A stretch of DNA of 64,000 nucleotides, taken from positions 1 to 64,000 of the forward strand of contig JAAWRH010000018.1 of NCBI GenBank assembly GCA_022800935.1, in the 5' to 3' direction. The translations under genes and the position numbers were made by a program. Position 1 is the stretch's first letter. Every line of letters begins with the position of its first letter. The stretch comes from Oscillospiraceae bacterium. Lineage in GTDB: Bacteria > Bacillota > Clostridia > Oscillospirales > Ruminococcaceae. Positions 14,890-25,171 of this stretch are shown piece after piece. The notes beneath the pieces were generated by a model that was not told the DNA's origin, made no database searches, and worked only from the letters and a program-made list of their open reading frames with translations.

Positions 14890-17255
14890 ATCGGTTTCGG
14901 CAGTGGCTTGCCCGGCATCCCTCTCTATGGGAAATTGCCATCGACCTGCTGGCGGCGTGGTTTTTTGCCTCCGGCTGGCTGATTGCCCTCTGCGGCGGGT
15001 GGAGTGCCCTTTCCGCTGGCATGGCCGCCGGACGGGCCGTGGCCTTTGGCCTTGCAGGGGTACTGATTGCCTTTTTGCTCTCCCGGAAATGGTGGATATG
15101 CCCCGGCCTGGCCGCCCTGGGCGGTCTGGCGCTGTGGGGCCTTTCCCACACCCGGCGGTGGGAGTCCCTTGCCGCCCTTTTTCAGGATTACGTCGGCTGG
15201 TGGACAGCCGGATTTCCCCAGGGCGGGGACATTCCGTACCATATCCAATGGGTACAACTTCTGCTGGCCGTCGGGGTGGGGGCGGCAGCGGTGCTGGTGA
15301 TGCGCCGGGTGTTCTCCTTTCTGCTTCTATTGGCAGTTAGTACCGGGGCCGTTGTTTCCGCCGCCCTTTTTCCGGCGGAGGTTTTTTCCGGCTTTGCCCT
15401 CTGCCTGGCGCTGGTGCTGATGGGGCTGATTATCGTCCTGCCCCGCGTCTATTCCCGCTATCTCCGAACCCGCGGTGTGCAGGGGATTTCCACCGGGGAA
15501 GGGGACGCCGCCAACCGCGCCGCCCTTCAACTGCTGGCAGTTCCGGCGGCACTGGTCTGCGTGGGGCTGGCCTTCTGGATGGTGCCGGAGGATACCTCAG
15601 ACTGGCGTTCTGAATCCCTGGTCCACTTTATCTGGGACATGGGGGACCTGCTGCGCCTTTCGGCAGGGCAGTCGGAGGGTTACTGGGAGTTTCAGCTATC
15701 CGGGGCAGGCTATCAGAACTCCTCCGGCCGGTTAGGGGGGCCGGTGGAGCTTTCCGACGACATCCGTCACTTTGAAATCAAGTCCGAGATTCCGGTGCTG
15801 CTGCGGGGCAGCGTCCAAGACTTCTACACCGGAAGGGGCTGGACCGACTCCGGCGACAACGGACGGTTCCGCCTGGAAAGCCCTATGTGGAGCGGAAGGA
15901 GAAGGGATGTTTTCGGCCTCAGCCTGCCCAAGGGCAGGCGGGCGGAGGAGCTGTACCGGCGGCTGACCCGTGAGGTCTCCTTTGTCATCCATCCCAGGAA
16001 CTACCAGTACTGCGCCCTTTTTACAGCCGGGCGGCTGGAGGACGTGTCCTTTTCCACCGGCGGGGAGGACATTTATTTCAACAATCAGGGGGAGGTTTTC
16101 ACCAGGGGATACATCTCCGGGAGCTATCAGGTATCGGGGCGGGAGCTGCTGCCCCGCAGTCCCGAAGTGGATCAGCAGATGCTCATGCTGGAGCGGCTGG
16201 CTCTGGAAAATAACCGGGCCGGCGCAAAGGATCTGGAGGAAATCTCCCGGCAGTATCTCCAGCTCCCGGACGCCCTGCCCCAGAGCGTCTATGATACGGC
16301 GCGGGAGATTACCAAGGACTGCGCCACCCCTTACCAGAAGGCCGCCGCCCTCTGCGACTGGCTGGCCCGAAACTGCACCTACACCCTCTCTCCCCAAACG
16401 CCGCCGGAGGAAAGGGACTTTGTGGACTATTTTCTGGAAACGCGGGAGGGCTACTGCGTCTATTATGCCTCCGCCATGACAGTGATGGCCCGCTGCGCCG
16501 GAGTGCCCTCCCGGTTTGTCTCTGGCTTTGGGATGCGTCAGGGGGAAAACGCCAACTGGTACTACACCTCTGACGCGACGGCCCACGCCTGGACGGAAAT
16601 CTATCTCCAGAACATCGGCTGGATTGCTCTTGACCCGTTAGGGTGGAACCCCAGTCCCACGGACCGTCCCGATGAGGAGGACACCGCCCCGCCTGTATAC
16701 CCTGAACTCCCGGAGGAGGATGAAGAGGAAGAGATGGATGAAATCCTTCCCATAGAACCGGTGGAAAAGCCTTGCAAGGCTGCTGTGTGGCCGTTTGTGC
16801 TGGCAGTTCTTCTGCTGGGGATTAGTGGGGGCATCTGGGTGATTTACTGCGCACCAGAATGGGCATGGACCCCAAAGAGGCTGAAAAATCGCCTGCCCGG
16901 CTCCGGACGGAGGGCGGAGGCGATATACCTGGACCTGATGCGGCAGCTTGCCCTGCTGGGATATGTCCCGGAGACAGGGGAGACGGACTACGAGTTTGCC
17001 CAGAGGATTGATGAGCGGCTGCGCGTTGAGGCGCTGGAGAAGCCCATGTACCGGGCGGCGGAAGCGGTGGTGGGGCTGCGGTTCGGGGAGATTCCCCCAG
17101 AGGAGGCACAGTTGGACGGCATGGAGCGCTACCACCAGGAGCTGGAGCGAATGGTGAAGCGAAAGACGGGCAGGCTCGCCTATTTCTGGCGCAGGGGGAT
17201 ACCATGCGTGTGGGGAGCGGTCTCCGGATTATTAACAAAACGTTCGAATTTTTAA
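14886..17255 (+). CDS. Membrane transglutaminase-like protein (TgpA type)
   Basis: 789 residues. About six membrane helices fill the first 220 residues. A transglutaminase core (about 470-590) follows, with the catalytic triad visible as EGYCVYYASAM (Cys524), TAHAWTEIYL (His near 566) and GWIALDPLG (Asp near 582). Then come an acidic linker (PEEDEEEEMDE), one more membrane helix near 633-655 and a DUF4129-like cytoplasmic tail. The core faces outside, so it probably acts on cell-envelope proteins or peptides. It is the last gene of the MoxR-DUF58 operon. Confidence 0.92.
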   Translation: MNRFRQWLARHPSLWEIAIDLLAAWFFASGWLIALCGGWSALSAGMAAGRAVAFGLAGVLIAFLLSRKWWICPGLAALGGLALWGLSHTRRWESLAALFQDYVGWWTAGFPQGGDIPYHIQWVQLLLAVGVGAAAVLVMRRVFSFLLLLAVSTGAVVSAALFPAEVFSGFALCLALVLMGLIIVLPRVYSRYLRTRGVQGISTGEGDAANRAALQLLAVPAALVCVGLAFWMVPEDTSDWRSESLVHFIWDMGDLLRLSAGQSEGYWEFQLSGAGYQNSSGRLGGPVELSDDIRHFEIKSEIPVLLRGSVQDFYTGRGWTDSGDNGRFRLESPMWSGRRRDVFGLSLPKGRRAEELYRRLTREVSFVIHPRNYQYCALFTAGRLEDVSFSTGGEDIYFNNQGEVFTRGYISGSYQVSGRELLPRSPEVDQQMLMLERLALENNRAGAKDLEEISRQYLQLPDALPQSVYDTAREITKDCATPYQKAAALCDWLARNCTYTLSPQTPPEERDFVDYFLETREGYCVYYASAMTVMARCAGVPSRFVSGFGMRQGENANWYYTSDATAHAWTEIYLQNIGWIALDPLGWNPSPTDRPDEEDTAPPVYPELPEEDEEEEMDEILPIEPVEKPCKAAVWPFVLAVLLLGISGGIWVIYCAPEWAWTPKRLKNRLPGSGRRAEAIYLDLMRQLALLGYVPETGETDYEFAQRIDERLRVEALEKPMYRAAEAVVGLRFGEIPPEEAQLDGMERYHQELERMVKRKTGRLAYFWRRGIPCVWGAVSGLLTKRSNF

Positions 17256-17285
17256 TTGTAGAAGGGATTACATTTTTGGCTAAAA

Positions 17286-17324
17286 CAAAGGCAGCGCTTT
17301 TTGAGATCGCTGCCTTTGTTTTTT
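17286..17324 (+). terminator. Terminator of the moxR operon
   Basis: CAAAGGCAGCG (17286-17296) and CGCTGCCTTTG (17308-17318), then TTTTTT. Confidence 0.93.
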
Positions 17325-17395
17325 GGGGCCACTTTTTTACAGCCCCTTGTGTTCTGTTAATCCACCGTATTTTCCCCTGTCAATCAAAGGCATGA

Positions 17396-19117
17396 TTACC
17401 CGTGATACTTTACTGGCCAGACCCCTTCGGGCTGAATCTCCCCAAAGAGGGCCCCTGCCGTCACCTTGATGTTTTCTGGCGACGTAGCAAAGGTGATGAC
17501 CACACATTTGGCATTATGGGGGATAGAGATTTCCTCATAAGGCGTGTTGGTGACAACAACGACCTTTTTCCCCGCGGCGGAGGCTTTTTCAATCAGCTCC
17601 TCAATCGCCTCCCTGTTGCAAAGCTTGCCGCGGATAAAATAATTGGTCACAACGACGGTGTCGAATTCATCCGCTCTTTCAAACACTGTCTGCTGGTCCT
17701 TTTCATCCCAGGTGTAGTCCGTCTCCTGGTAGACCGTGTTTGGATTATACTTCAGGCAGTTCTCATACAGAATCCCGGAGTGCCACTGGAAGCTGTTGTA
17801 CGCCTTTACCTTCTGCTCCACAACGAGAATTTTTTCGTCCTTCTTCAAGGGCAGCCAGCCCTCCTTGTCCCGTCCCACCAGAACAGAGCGCCTTGCCGCC
17901 TGTTTTGCCAGATTGACGATTGCCTTATCCTGAATGACCGCTTCCGGGATTTCCTCGTGGTTGTTGTGGTCAAAGAAAAGCCCATAACGGTATTTCAGGT
18001 CCAGAATCCGGTAAACCTTTTTGTCCAGCTCCTCCTGGGAGATGCGCCCGCTCTCCACAAAGGGGCGGATGGCGGCGATGGTTTCCTCCACCAGTTCGTT
18101 TTCCGCTTTCATCAGAACCAGGTCAGCGCCGGCCTCCAGGGACATGGCGCAGGCGTTGGCCACGCCGTAGCGGGTTGCCACCGCGCCCATGGTCATGCTG
18201 TCGGTGGTAATCACCCCGTCGAAGCCCAGCTCCTCCCGCAGCAGTCCGGTGAGGATGGGTTTGGAGACGGTGGAGATGTTGTCGGGGTCAAAGGCCGGGA
18301 AGATGCTGTGGGCAATCATGATGGAGGGCAGTAGGTCCTTTTCAATCAGCCGCTTGTAGGGGAGCAATTCCCGCCTCATCATAGTATCCCGGTCCACGTC
18401 GATGACGGGTACCCCAAAGTGGGCATCCACATCAGAGTGGCCCCGTCCGGGGAAGTGCTTTCCGGTGGCGATCATCCTGCCCTCCTGGAAGCCCCGGCAG
18501 GATTCTTCCGCATACTCCGCCACCTCTTCCGCAATATCGGAATAGGCGCGGGTGTAGATTTCCGGGTTGCGGGGGTCGGAGTTCACGTCCAGCACCGGGG
18601 AGTGAATCCAGTTAAAGCCCACCGCCCTGCTCTGGCGGGAAACTGCCAGGGCTATTTCATAGGCCATTTTGGGGTCGTTCATCGCCCGGATGCCCATGGG
18701 CTTGGTGAACAGGTTCACTCCGCCAAAGGAGAAATCCGCACTGGTTCCGCCCTCCTGGTCATAGGAGAAGTGGAGAGGGATGGAAAGAGGGCGCTTCCGC
18801 GCCGCGGTCTGGAGGCTGTCCAGCACCGCCTTATACTCCGAGGCGGTGCACACCGGGGCGGTGGCGTATTTGACCCCGTTTTTCGGCGCGACCTGGACCA
18901 CCGAGCGGTTGCTTTTGGGATCGACGTAGTTTCCAAAAATACGGGTGTCGCAGGACAGGCGCAGGCCGCCGCAGTGGTACTTGGTGACAAAATCATAGAT
19001 GCGGCTTCCGGGAACCGTTCCCGCAAAGCCCAGGGTGAGCATGGCCCCGATCTTCTGTTCCAGGGTCATCCGTGCAATCAGGTCCTTGACAAACTTGTTT
19101 TCTCTCTTTTCGGACAT
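17396..19117 (-). CDS. Glycoside hydrolase family 3, NagZ-like
   Basis: A 573-residue cytoplasmic GH3 enzyme. The NagZ-type loop is KHFPGRGHSDVDAHFG (His/Asp dyad for acid catalysis), and the nucleophile Asp is in GVITTDSMTMGA. The N-terminal barrel is followed by a second alpha/beta domain (about 400-573). The family includes beta-N-acetylglucosaminidases and beta-glucosidases. The NagZ-like loop favours a HexNAc or phosphorolytic HexNAc role, but the locus is otherwise fucose/uronate-like. ATG 19117 has AAGGAG upstream; TTG 19126 is the other choice. It is the last gene of the six-gene operon. Confidence 0.88.
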   Translation of the reverse strand: MSEKRENKFVKDLIARMTLEQKIGAMLTLGFAGTVPGSRIYDFVTKYHCGGLRLSCDTRIFGNYVDPKSNRSVVQVAPKNGVKYATAPVCTASEYKAVLDSLQTAARKRPLSIPLHFSYDQEGGTSADFSFGGVNLFTKPMGIRAMNDPKMAYEIALAVSRQSRAVGFNWIHSPVLDVNSDPRNPEIYTRAYSDIAEEVAEYAEESCRGFQEGRMIATGKHFPGRGHSDVDAHFGVPVIDVDRDTMMRRELLPYKRLIEKDLLPSIMIAHSIFPAFDPDNISTVSKPILTGLLREELGFDGVITTDSMTMGAVATRYGVANACAMSLEAGADLVLMKAENELVEETIAAIRPFVESGRISQEELDKKVYRILDLKYRYGLFFDHNNHEEIPEAVIQDKAIVNLAKQAARRSVLVGRDKEGWLPLKKDEKILVVEQKVKAYNSFQWHSGILYENCLKYNPNTVYQETDYTWDEKDQQTVFERADEFDTVVVTNYFIRGKLCNREAIEELIEKASAAGKKVVVVTNTPYEEISIPHNAKCVVITFATSPENIKVTAGALFGEIQPEGVWPVKYHG

Positions 19118-19150
19118 CAGAATCAATCTCCTTCTTTATATAAGAATACC

Positions 19151-20287
19151 CTACCAGATGGGGAATGCCTTCCCGGACAGCCGGAAAATCGCCTCCGTAA
19201 AGAAGTAGTCCCCGTAGATGATGGAGGTTTCCCTTTCCTTCTGGTCGTGGTAAGCCTTGCTGCTGTAGCCCAGTATTCCGTCAACGTCTGGGTCCCAGCA
19301 GCAGAATTTCTGCTCCATGGCTTTGAGGATGTTCCAGGCAGCTTTCTGGTACAGGGCTTTCTCATATTCCCCAACCTGCTCCGCAAGCTCCAGGAGCCCG
19401 CAGGCAGCGCAGGCTCCCGCGCTCGCGTCGTAAATCAGGGGTTCTTCCGGGGCCTGGAAATCGCATAAGGGCAGCCAGCCAGTCAGGGCAAGGTTTGCAA
19501 TGAAATAATGGGCTGCCTTTTTGGCAATGTCCAGGTAGCGCTTTTCCCCGGTGTGGCGGGCACTCAGGGCATAGCCGTACACAATCCAAGCCTGGCCCCG
19601 GCTCCATGCCGAGTCGGGAGAATATCCCTGCCCGGAGGGCCTGTCGATGACTTCCCCTGTCAGTGGGTCAAGAATGGATATGTGATAGCTGGAACCATCT
19701 TCCCGAACCGTCACTCTGGCGCAGGTGTCCGCGTGGTCCTGGGCGATATAGGTAAAGCGCGGGTCGCCCAGCTCGCGGGAAGCCCAGTATAGCAGCGGCA
19801 GGTTCATCATGGTGTCCGCGATGGTCCAGCCGGTTCTGTCCCCGTTCCATGCCCGGATGAATTTGGCGCGGGCGTTGTACCTTCCCGCCAGAAGATTGGC
19901 TGCATGGAGGGCGCGCCTGCGGGAATCGGTATTCCCGGTCAGGCGGTAGTCCGCCAGGGCGGACAGCGTGTACATAAACCCAACATCATGGTGAAGCCCT
20001 TCATAACCTTCAAAAGCCTTATCCAAACGTTCCTCTATGGTTTCGGCGGCTTTTCGGAAGGTTTCGTCTTTGGAGGCATGGTATGCCTGCCAGAGCATCC
20101 CCGGCCAGAACCCGTTGCACCACCAATAAACGCCGGTGGGGGTGGCTAAATCTTCATACCGCCCGTCTTTGGGAATGTATACGATTTTTCCGCCTGTCCT
20201 CCGGGCTTCAGCGGAGAGCTTGCCCAAAAGCTTTTCCTTTGTCTGTTCCAGCCATTCCCGATCCTGTTGTGAGACTGTAAATTCCAC
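19151..20287 (-). CDS. Unsaturated glucuronyl hydrolase, GH88 family
   Basis: 378 residues. GH88 enzymes remove the 4,5-unsaturated uronic acid left by polysaccharide lyases, by hydration of the double bond. The family blocks HHDVGFMYTLSA (one catalytic Asp), DTMMNLPLLYWAS (second Asp) and DSAWSRGQAWIVYGYA are present, as are DASAGACAACGLLEL and YGDYFFTEAI. There is no signal peptide, so it acts in the cytoplasm on imported oligosaccharides. It fits with the lyase-family gene at 25172 in the same operon. It starts 3 bases after the GH29 stop. Confidence 0.92.
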   Translation of the reverse strand: MEFTVSQQDREWLEQTKEKLLGKLSAEARRTGGKIVYIPKDGRYEDLATPTGVYWWCNGFWPGMLWQAYHASKDETFRKAAETIEERLDKAFEGYEGLHHDVGFMYTLSALADYRLTGNTDSRRRALHAANLLAGRYNARAKFIRAWNGDRTGWTIADTMMNLPLLYWASRELGDPRFTYIAQDHADTCARVTVREDGSSYHISILDPLTGEVIDRPSGQGYSPDSAWSRGQAWIVYGYALSARHTGEKRYLDIAKKAAHYFIANLALTGWLPLCDFQAPEEPLIYDASAGACAACGLLELAEQVGEYEKALYQKAAWNILKAMEQKFCCWDPDVDGILGYSSKAYHDQKERETSIIYGDYFFTEAIFRLSGKAFPIW

Positions 20288-20289
20288 TG

Positions 20290-22059
20290 TTATTCTCCCT
20301 TCCCTATCACTTGAAGTTCAACGCCTTTCACCTTTGGCCCAAGCCCTTTCTGATATTTTATCTTCTTAGGGGTCAGGCTCAGGGTGTATTTTCCGGGTTT
20401 CTCAATATGGAGCATCCCGCAGCGGGTTTCTACATCTTCCCACAGGAATAAATCCCTGGGATGGGTTCTCTTGTCATCCGTGACAGTAAATGCAATCTCT
20501 TGTTCCGCGCAGGAAATCACAAACTCGTGTCCGCCCTCCCAGCTCATATCGGGGTGTTGTTCCGGGTCTTTCTCAGTGAAGGTATGGAGGGATACCTGGT
20601 AATCTCCCGCTCTGGTGAGTACAAACTCCCAGGAAAGATAATCCTCTTTGCGGTTCCAGCCCTCGACAATGCCGCTTTTAGCCAGCTTGAAGCTTGGTTC
20701 CCCGTCAGCGCTCAGGCGCTTTGCGGATACGCCGGTCAGGGAAAGGAATCCGTTCCGGTCTGTCAGGGTTGGGTCGATTTCCGGCTCCCCCTCCAGTTCC
20801 AGGGCAATCACCGAAACATAGGGGTCCGGACAGGTTGCGGGCAGGTCGATGGACAGGGTATGTACCTTCATCTCCCCCTGCACCTCCTGGCGGAAGGAGA
20901 GGATTTCCCCGGTGGAGAGTATCTTCGCGGACTTCACCCGGTTTTTCAGCCCGGTAAAGACAAATTTCCCGCTGTTCCAGTCAAACAGGTGCAGGTACAG
21001 GGTCTGGCCCTTCCCTGTGGCGGCGCCCCATTCGGATTCATAGGGGATCAGTCCGCCGCGGCAGCCGTAGACCGCCTCCCCATTGCGGCGCAGCCAATCG
21101 CCGATGATGTGCAGCCGCTCCACGCTCTCCGGGGGAATTTTTCCCTCCGCCGTCGGCCCCACGTTGAGCAGGTAGTTTCCTCCCTTTGCCGCAATGCTCA
21201 CCAGCAGGCGGATCAGGGTTGCGGGGGATTTCCAGTCGGTATCCTGCTTTTTAAAGCCCCAGGTGTTGTTCATGGTGGCGCAGGTCTCCCAGGGCAGGGG
21301 GTTGGCACCGGAGGGAACCTGATTGTCCCTGTATCCGATGTAATCGCCCAAATCCTCGTCGTTGCTCACCCTGGGCCCTACGATACATTCCGGCTGGATG
21401 GCATGTACCAGGTCATTGAACCTTTGGGCATTATAGCGGCTTAAATCGCCGGGGGTGTCAAACCACAGAAGCCCGACAGGGCCGTACTGGGTCAGAAGTT
21501 CTGTAACCTGCGGGATGGCTTTCCGGTTCATGTAGCGCTCAAACACCTTTTCACTCTCCGGGTAGGTGGTATCCCACTGGTAGCCCTTGACCACGCCGTC
21601 CGGGTCGTCCCAGTCCTGGTAGTGGGAATAGTAAAAGCACAGCTTCACCCCGTGCTTCTGGCAGGCTTCCGCCAAATCCTTCATAGGATCATGGGCGTAA
21701 GGGGTAGCGTCTACAATATTATAAGGGGAACAATGGGAATGATACATGGCAAAGCCGTCGTGATGCTTGGCGGTGATGACAATATATTTCATTCCTGCGT
21801 CTTTGGCTATGCTTACCCATTCGTCGGCGTCAAACTTTACAGGGTTAAAGTCCTTGCATATTTCCCGGTACTCTACCGCTGGAATAGAGGCAAACCTCAT
21901 AATCTGTTCGCCGATACCGGGGATTTCCTTCCCCTTCCAGGAGCCTGCAAGCTGGGCATACACGCCCCAGTGGATGAACATTCCGAACTTGGCCTCGCGA
22001 AACCATTGGATACGCTCCTCGTTGGTGCAGGTATGACGGTTGGCAAATAGTTCTGGCAT
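20290..22059 (-). CDS. Alpha-L-fucosidase, GH29 family
   Basis: A 589-residue retaining fucosidase. The N-terminal FREAKFGMFIHWGVYAQL, ITAKHHDGFAMYHS and the nucleophile region GLLWFDTPGD match GH29, and TLIRLLVSIAAKGGNYLLNV is the usual C-side block. The extended C-terminus (about 400-589) is beta-rich, probably with carbohydrate-binding sandwiches. ATG 22059 is preferred (AAAGGATTG upstream); upstream in-frame codons overlap the GH95 gene. It has no signal peptide. It lies between GH95 and GH88 in the operon. Confidence 0.92.
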   Translation of the reverse strand: MPELFANRHTCTNEERIQWFREAKFGMFIHWGVYAQLAGSWKGKEIPGIGEQIMRFASIPAVEYREICKDFNPVKFDADEWVSIAKDAGMKYIVITAKHHDGFAMYHSHCSPYNIVDATPYAHDPMKDLAEACQKHGVKLCFYYSHYQDWDDPDGVVKGYQWDTTYPESEKVFERYMNRKAIPQVTELLTQYGPVGLLWFDTPGDLSRYNAQRFNDLVHAIQPECIVGPRVSNDEDLGDYIGYRDNQVPSGANPLPWETCATMNNTWGFKKQDTDWKSPATLIRLLVSIAAKGGNYLLNVGPTAEGKIPPESVERLHIIGDWLRRNGEAVYGCRGGLIPYESEWGAATGKGQTLYLHLFDWNSGKFVFTGLKNRVKSAKILSTGEILSFRQEVQGEMKVHTLSIDLPATCPDPYVSVIALELEGEPEIDPTLTDRNGFLSLTGVSAKRLSADGEPSFKLAKSGIVEGWNRKEDYLSWEFVLTRAGDYQVSLHTFTEKDPEQHPDMSWEGGHEFVISCAEQEIAFTVTDDKRTHPRDLFLWEDVETRCGMLHIEKPGKYTLSLTPKKIKYQKGLGPKVKGVELQVIGKGE

Positions 22060-22088
22060 GATTGTCAATCCTTTCTCTTTCTGTTTTT

Positions 22089-24284
22089 CTATTTTGTGAA
22101 GGGCAGCCCATACAGCCTCCAGGGCTTGAAACCGCCCCAGTAGCTGCAGAGAGTGGGCTGAGGTTCGCACAGCTCCAGCGTCCCGTCACAGCCGGGGTCA
22201 GGGGACAGCAGAACGGATTCCCCTTTTTTCAGCTCTATCCGGAACCTTCCGCCGTCGGCCTTCAGCTCGCAGGTTTTCCCGTCGGAGAATTTCGCTGTCA
22301 GGGTATCTGTCCCGCAGGATACGGTCAGCGGCTCCCCAGCAAGGCTTTCAATCCGTGCAAACCGGAGCTTTCCCTCCTTCCTTTGGGCCGAAACCAGGAA
22401 CGCGCCCTCCGCCCGCAGATTTTGGAAGGAAGCGTCCTTCCACTCCTCCGGCACAGCCGGGAAGACGCGGATCACCCCTCCAAAGCTCTGTAACAGCATG
22501 TCGTGAAGGGACTCGGCCATCCCCAGGGGGGATTCGATCACCGGTCCGGCCTCCCGGTAGAAGGTGTTGGGCTTGCAAAGCTCCATTCCGGAATGGAGGT
22601 ACCGGAGGGCTTCATCACCTTCTCCGATGGCCGCCGCAAGGGAAGCGGCTCCTGCAAAGGTAAAGCCCCGCAGATCCCCCTCCATGCCGAACCAGTGCCG
22701 CAGGGAAACAATGAGTTTTTCCCTGTTCTCCGGTTTATCGCAGTCAATAATATGGAGCGGGTAAATCCCCATCAGATGGCTGTAATGTCGGTGCCCATGC
22801 TCCATACGGACGCCCCTGCCAATCAGGAAGCCAGTTTCATCCTGGGGATAATCCGGCAGGCGGGATTGGATTTCAGCCCAACGGGGGCGGTCAGGGTCGT
22901 CAATGTGGAGGCAGTCGCAGATTTCATTTAAGGTCTGGATTCCCCACTGCATCAGGAACAAGTCATAATTGCAGTCCTCCACTGTCAGCTTGCGGAAAGA
23001 ACCGTATTCCGGGGAAATGGTTTTGGGGAGATGTAACTTTCCATCCTCTCCCTCTGCCAGCAGGTGGAAATAGAAGTTCATCGACCGGCGGAGCAGGGGA
23101 TACAGGAAATCTTTTAACATCCCGTCATCCATAGAATACCGGTACTGCCTATAACAGTTATGGCAAGTCCAGGCGAGGTTCCCGATTTCATCTCCCACTT
23201 TGGAAACCATATCATGGCTCATGGAACGGCCCATAGCGGCAGAATCAGGGCGGAAAGCTTCAGGGACGTTTTGAATCAGGTTATCCATATTCTCCCGCAG
23301 GGCATTTACCAGGGATTCCCCCATTTCCAAATGGTTGGAGGCATACACGGGGGCATAGGCAAGCTGGACATTCATATTGTACCAGGTTCCCGGCCAGGGA
23401 GTAGGGCCAGTCCAGGGGCCTTGGGTATCCATAACCGGTTTATCAGACCGGGCAGCACATGCCAGTTTATACATTTGGATATAATAGAATCCTTCCAGCC
23501 GGGTATCAGGAATGGAAATCATGGACTTTGAAAAATAGTCGTGCCACCAATCTTCATGTTCCTTTTGCAGCAAGGAAAAATCTTTTGCCGCTGCTTCTTT
23601 GAGAAGCCGGACAGCACGTTTTCCAGTTTCCTGGCTGCATCCCTGCTGAACAGTACAGAAATATCTTTTTTTACGCCCTTCTTTATCCAGTGGGACGCAG
23701 AGGAACGCGCCGGCGCAGCCGTCCGCCGAATGGTTATACTGCTGGTAATAGACCTTTATCCCGTCGATTTCCTCGTCGAAGCAAGTGATTTCCGGGAAAT
23801 ACTGGTCAATATTAGGCCGCCCGTCGTCTACAAGAAGCGCCTCCGCTACCTGGGGGTAAGCATACCATTTTAATTCGGATGTTTCTGCTTCGTCAGTCTC
23901 CACATCTATCACCAGAAGGTCAGAAAGGCTATGGATAAAGGCCGAGACCTTCCCGCTGCCGTCTACCGTTACCACGTCAGAGGTAAAGCGGGCGTTATAC
24001 AGGTCAAGCTCTGCGGTTGTGCCGCCATAAATCCAGCTCCCAAAATCCAGTTCAAATTCCCCTACGGGGACTCTGGCTGCATAGGCGTTTTCACGGTGGG
24101 CAGTTACATCTACCCGGCCCATGACAAACCGGTAGGTTTGCCGTTTAGACTTATGCTCGGCGTTGTAGATCGTCGTTCCAAGCATCCCGTTGCCCAAAAA
24201 CGCGCTGTCATCCCAGGTTTTGGGAGACTGGCTCCAATACAGGTTGTGCTGCTTCAGGATTTTTTCACAGGAATATGTACTCAT
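22089..24284 (-). CDS. GH95-family glycosidase (alpha-L-fucosidase or alpha-L-galactosidase)
   Basis: A 731-residue cytoplasmic enzyme. The (alpha/alpha)6 region shows WYNMNVQLAYAP, where the two Asn of N-M-N match the base-assisting asparagines of GH95. ISPEYGSF and HRHYSHLMGIYP are further family blocks. GH95 enzymes invert and mostly release alpha-1,2-fucose, while some act on alpha-L-galactose, so the exact sugar is open. Found beside a GH29 fucosidase, fucose is the likelier target. It starts at GTG or ATG near 24284, with AGAGGGGAACG upstream. Confidence 0.85.
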   Translation of the reverse strand: MSTYSCEKILKQHNLYWSQSPKTWDDSAFLGNGMLGTTIYNAEHKSKRQTYRFVMGRVDVTAHRENAYAARVPVGEFELDFGSWIYGGTTAELDLYNARFTSDVVTVDGSGKVSAFIHSLSDLLVIDVETDEAETSELKWYAYPQVAEALLVDDGRPNIDQYFPEITCFDEEIDGIKVYYQQYNHSADGCAGAFLCVPLDKEGRKKRYFCTVQQGCSQETGKRAVRLLKEAAAKDFSLLQKEHEDWWHDYFSKSMISIPDTRLEGFYYIQMYKLACAARSDKPVMDTQGPWTGPTPWPGTWYNMNVQLAYAPVYASNHLEMGESLVNALRENMDNLIQNVPEAFRPDSAAMGRSMSHDMVSKVGDEIGNLAWTCHNCYRQYRYSMDDGMLKDFLYPLLRRSMNFYFHLLAEGEDGKLHLPKTISPEYGSFRKLTVEDCNYDLFLMQWGIQTLNEICDCLHIDDPDRPRWAEIQSRLPDYPQDETGFLIGRGVRMEHGHRHYSHLMGIYPLHIIDCDKPENREKLIVSLRHWFGMEGDLRGFTFAGAASLAAAIGEGDEALRYLHSGMELCKPNTFYREAGPVIESPLGMAESLHDMLLQSFGGVIRVFPAVPEEWKDASFQNLRAEGAFLVSAQRKEGKLRFARIESLAGEPLTVSCGTDTLTAKFSDGKTCELKADGGRFRIELKKGESVLLSPDPGCDGTLELCEPQPTLCSYWGGFKPWRLYGLPFTK

Positions 24285-24315
24285 TCTTGTCGTTCCCCTC
24301 TTTTTGCTTCTATTT

Positions 24316-25155
24316 TTATGGCTGCGGCTTTTGCAGGTTTTCCTCGAATTCCCGGATCAGCCGCTGCTGGTATCCGCCCGCAAAGCTGCCTGTTGTCAGC
24401 CGCGCCAACCCCTCCCTGCGGAAGCTTTCCCAGGACTCCCCTTCCTTTTTTACCAGGATGGGGAAAAAGAACACTCCCGCGGACCGGGCCGCCGACAGGT
24501 CTCCGGGGGCGTCCCCCACCATAACGGTTTTCCAGGCGGAATAACCCAATTGCAGCAGCTTTTCAATACAATGGGCCTTGCTGCCGGAATCCTGGGCGCA
24601 TATCTGGTTGACGGCGGAAAGCATCCCGCACCGTTTCCACTCCTCCTCCACCGCCTGGCGGTTGGCGGAGGACACAACGGCGATATCCGCTTGTTGGCGG
24701 GCCGCCTCCAGCGCCTCCAAAACGCCCGGAAAGACCCGCTTGGCTTCCTCCGGAAGGGCGGAAATGGACCGGTTGACCTTCTCCGACCAGGAGAGGGCGT
24801 GCCCCATAGCGGAAGCATCCCCCTTCTCCTGCTGGATTGCGGCCTCCAGCGCGGCGTTGGAAAGCTCCTTGGTATTTGCCGTCCAGTTCTCCAAAGCCGC
24901 CAGTCCGGGAACCGGGCAGTAAGAAAAGTCTATCTCCTTTAAGAGAAGAACCAGCGCCTTAAAGCGGTTGATTCCCCGTGTGGCGGAATACAGGTTAATC
25001 TGGTTCCAGCGGGCCAAAAGGGGTTCCCGCCATTGCTCCAATCCCCATTCCTCTATCATGTGGGGGCCGAAGCACTGAAAATGCTTAATATCCATGGTGT
25101 CCATGGCGCAGCCGTCGGAATCGACACACACCAAAAACTCTTTTCTCGGTTCCAT
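24316..25155 (-). CDS. HAD-superfamily hydrolase
   Basis: 279 residues. Motif I is CVDSDGCAMDTM (Asp nucleophile and D+2), motif II is around VVSSANRQAV, and the motif III Lys and GDAPGDLSAA (motif IV) follow, as in phosphonatase-like HAD phosphatases. It probably dephosphorylates a sugar phosphate or other metabolite of the pathway. ATG 25155 is 6 bases from GGAGGGG and is preferred over ATG 25161. It sits in the glycan operon between lyase and GH95 genes. Confidence 0.85.
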   Translation of the reverse strand: MEPRKEFLVCVDSDGCAMDTMDIKHFQCFGPHMIEEWGLEQWREPLLARWNQINLYSATRGINRFKALVLLLKEIDFSYCPVPGLAALENWTANTKELSNAALEAAIQQEKGDASAMGHALSWSEKVNRSISALPEEAKRVFPGVLEALEAARQQADIAVVSSANRQAVEEEWKRCGMLSAVNQICAQDSGSKAHCIEKLLQLGYSAWKTVMVGDAPGDLSAARSAGVFFFPILVKKEGESWESFRREGLARLTTGSFAGGYQQRLIREFEENLQKPQP

Positions 25156-25171
25156 CTTCATCCCCTCCCTT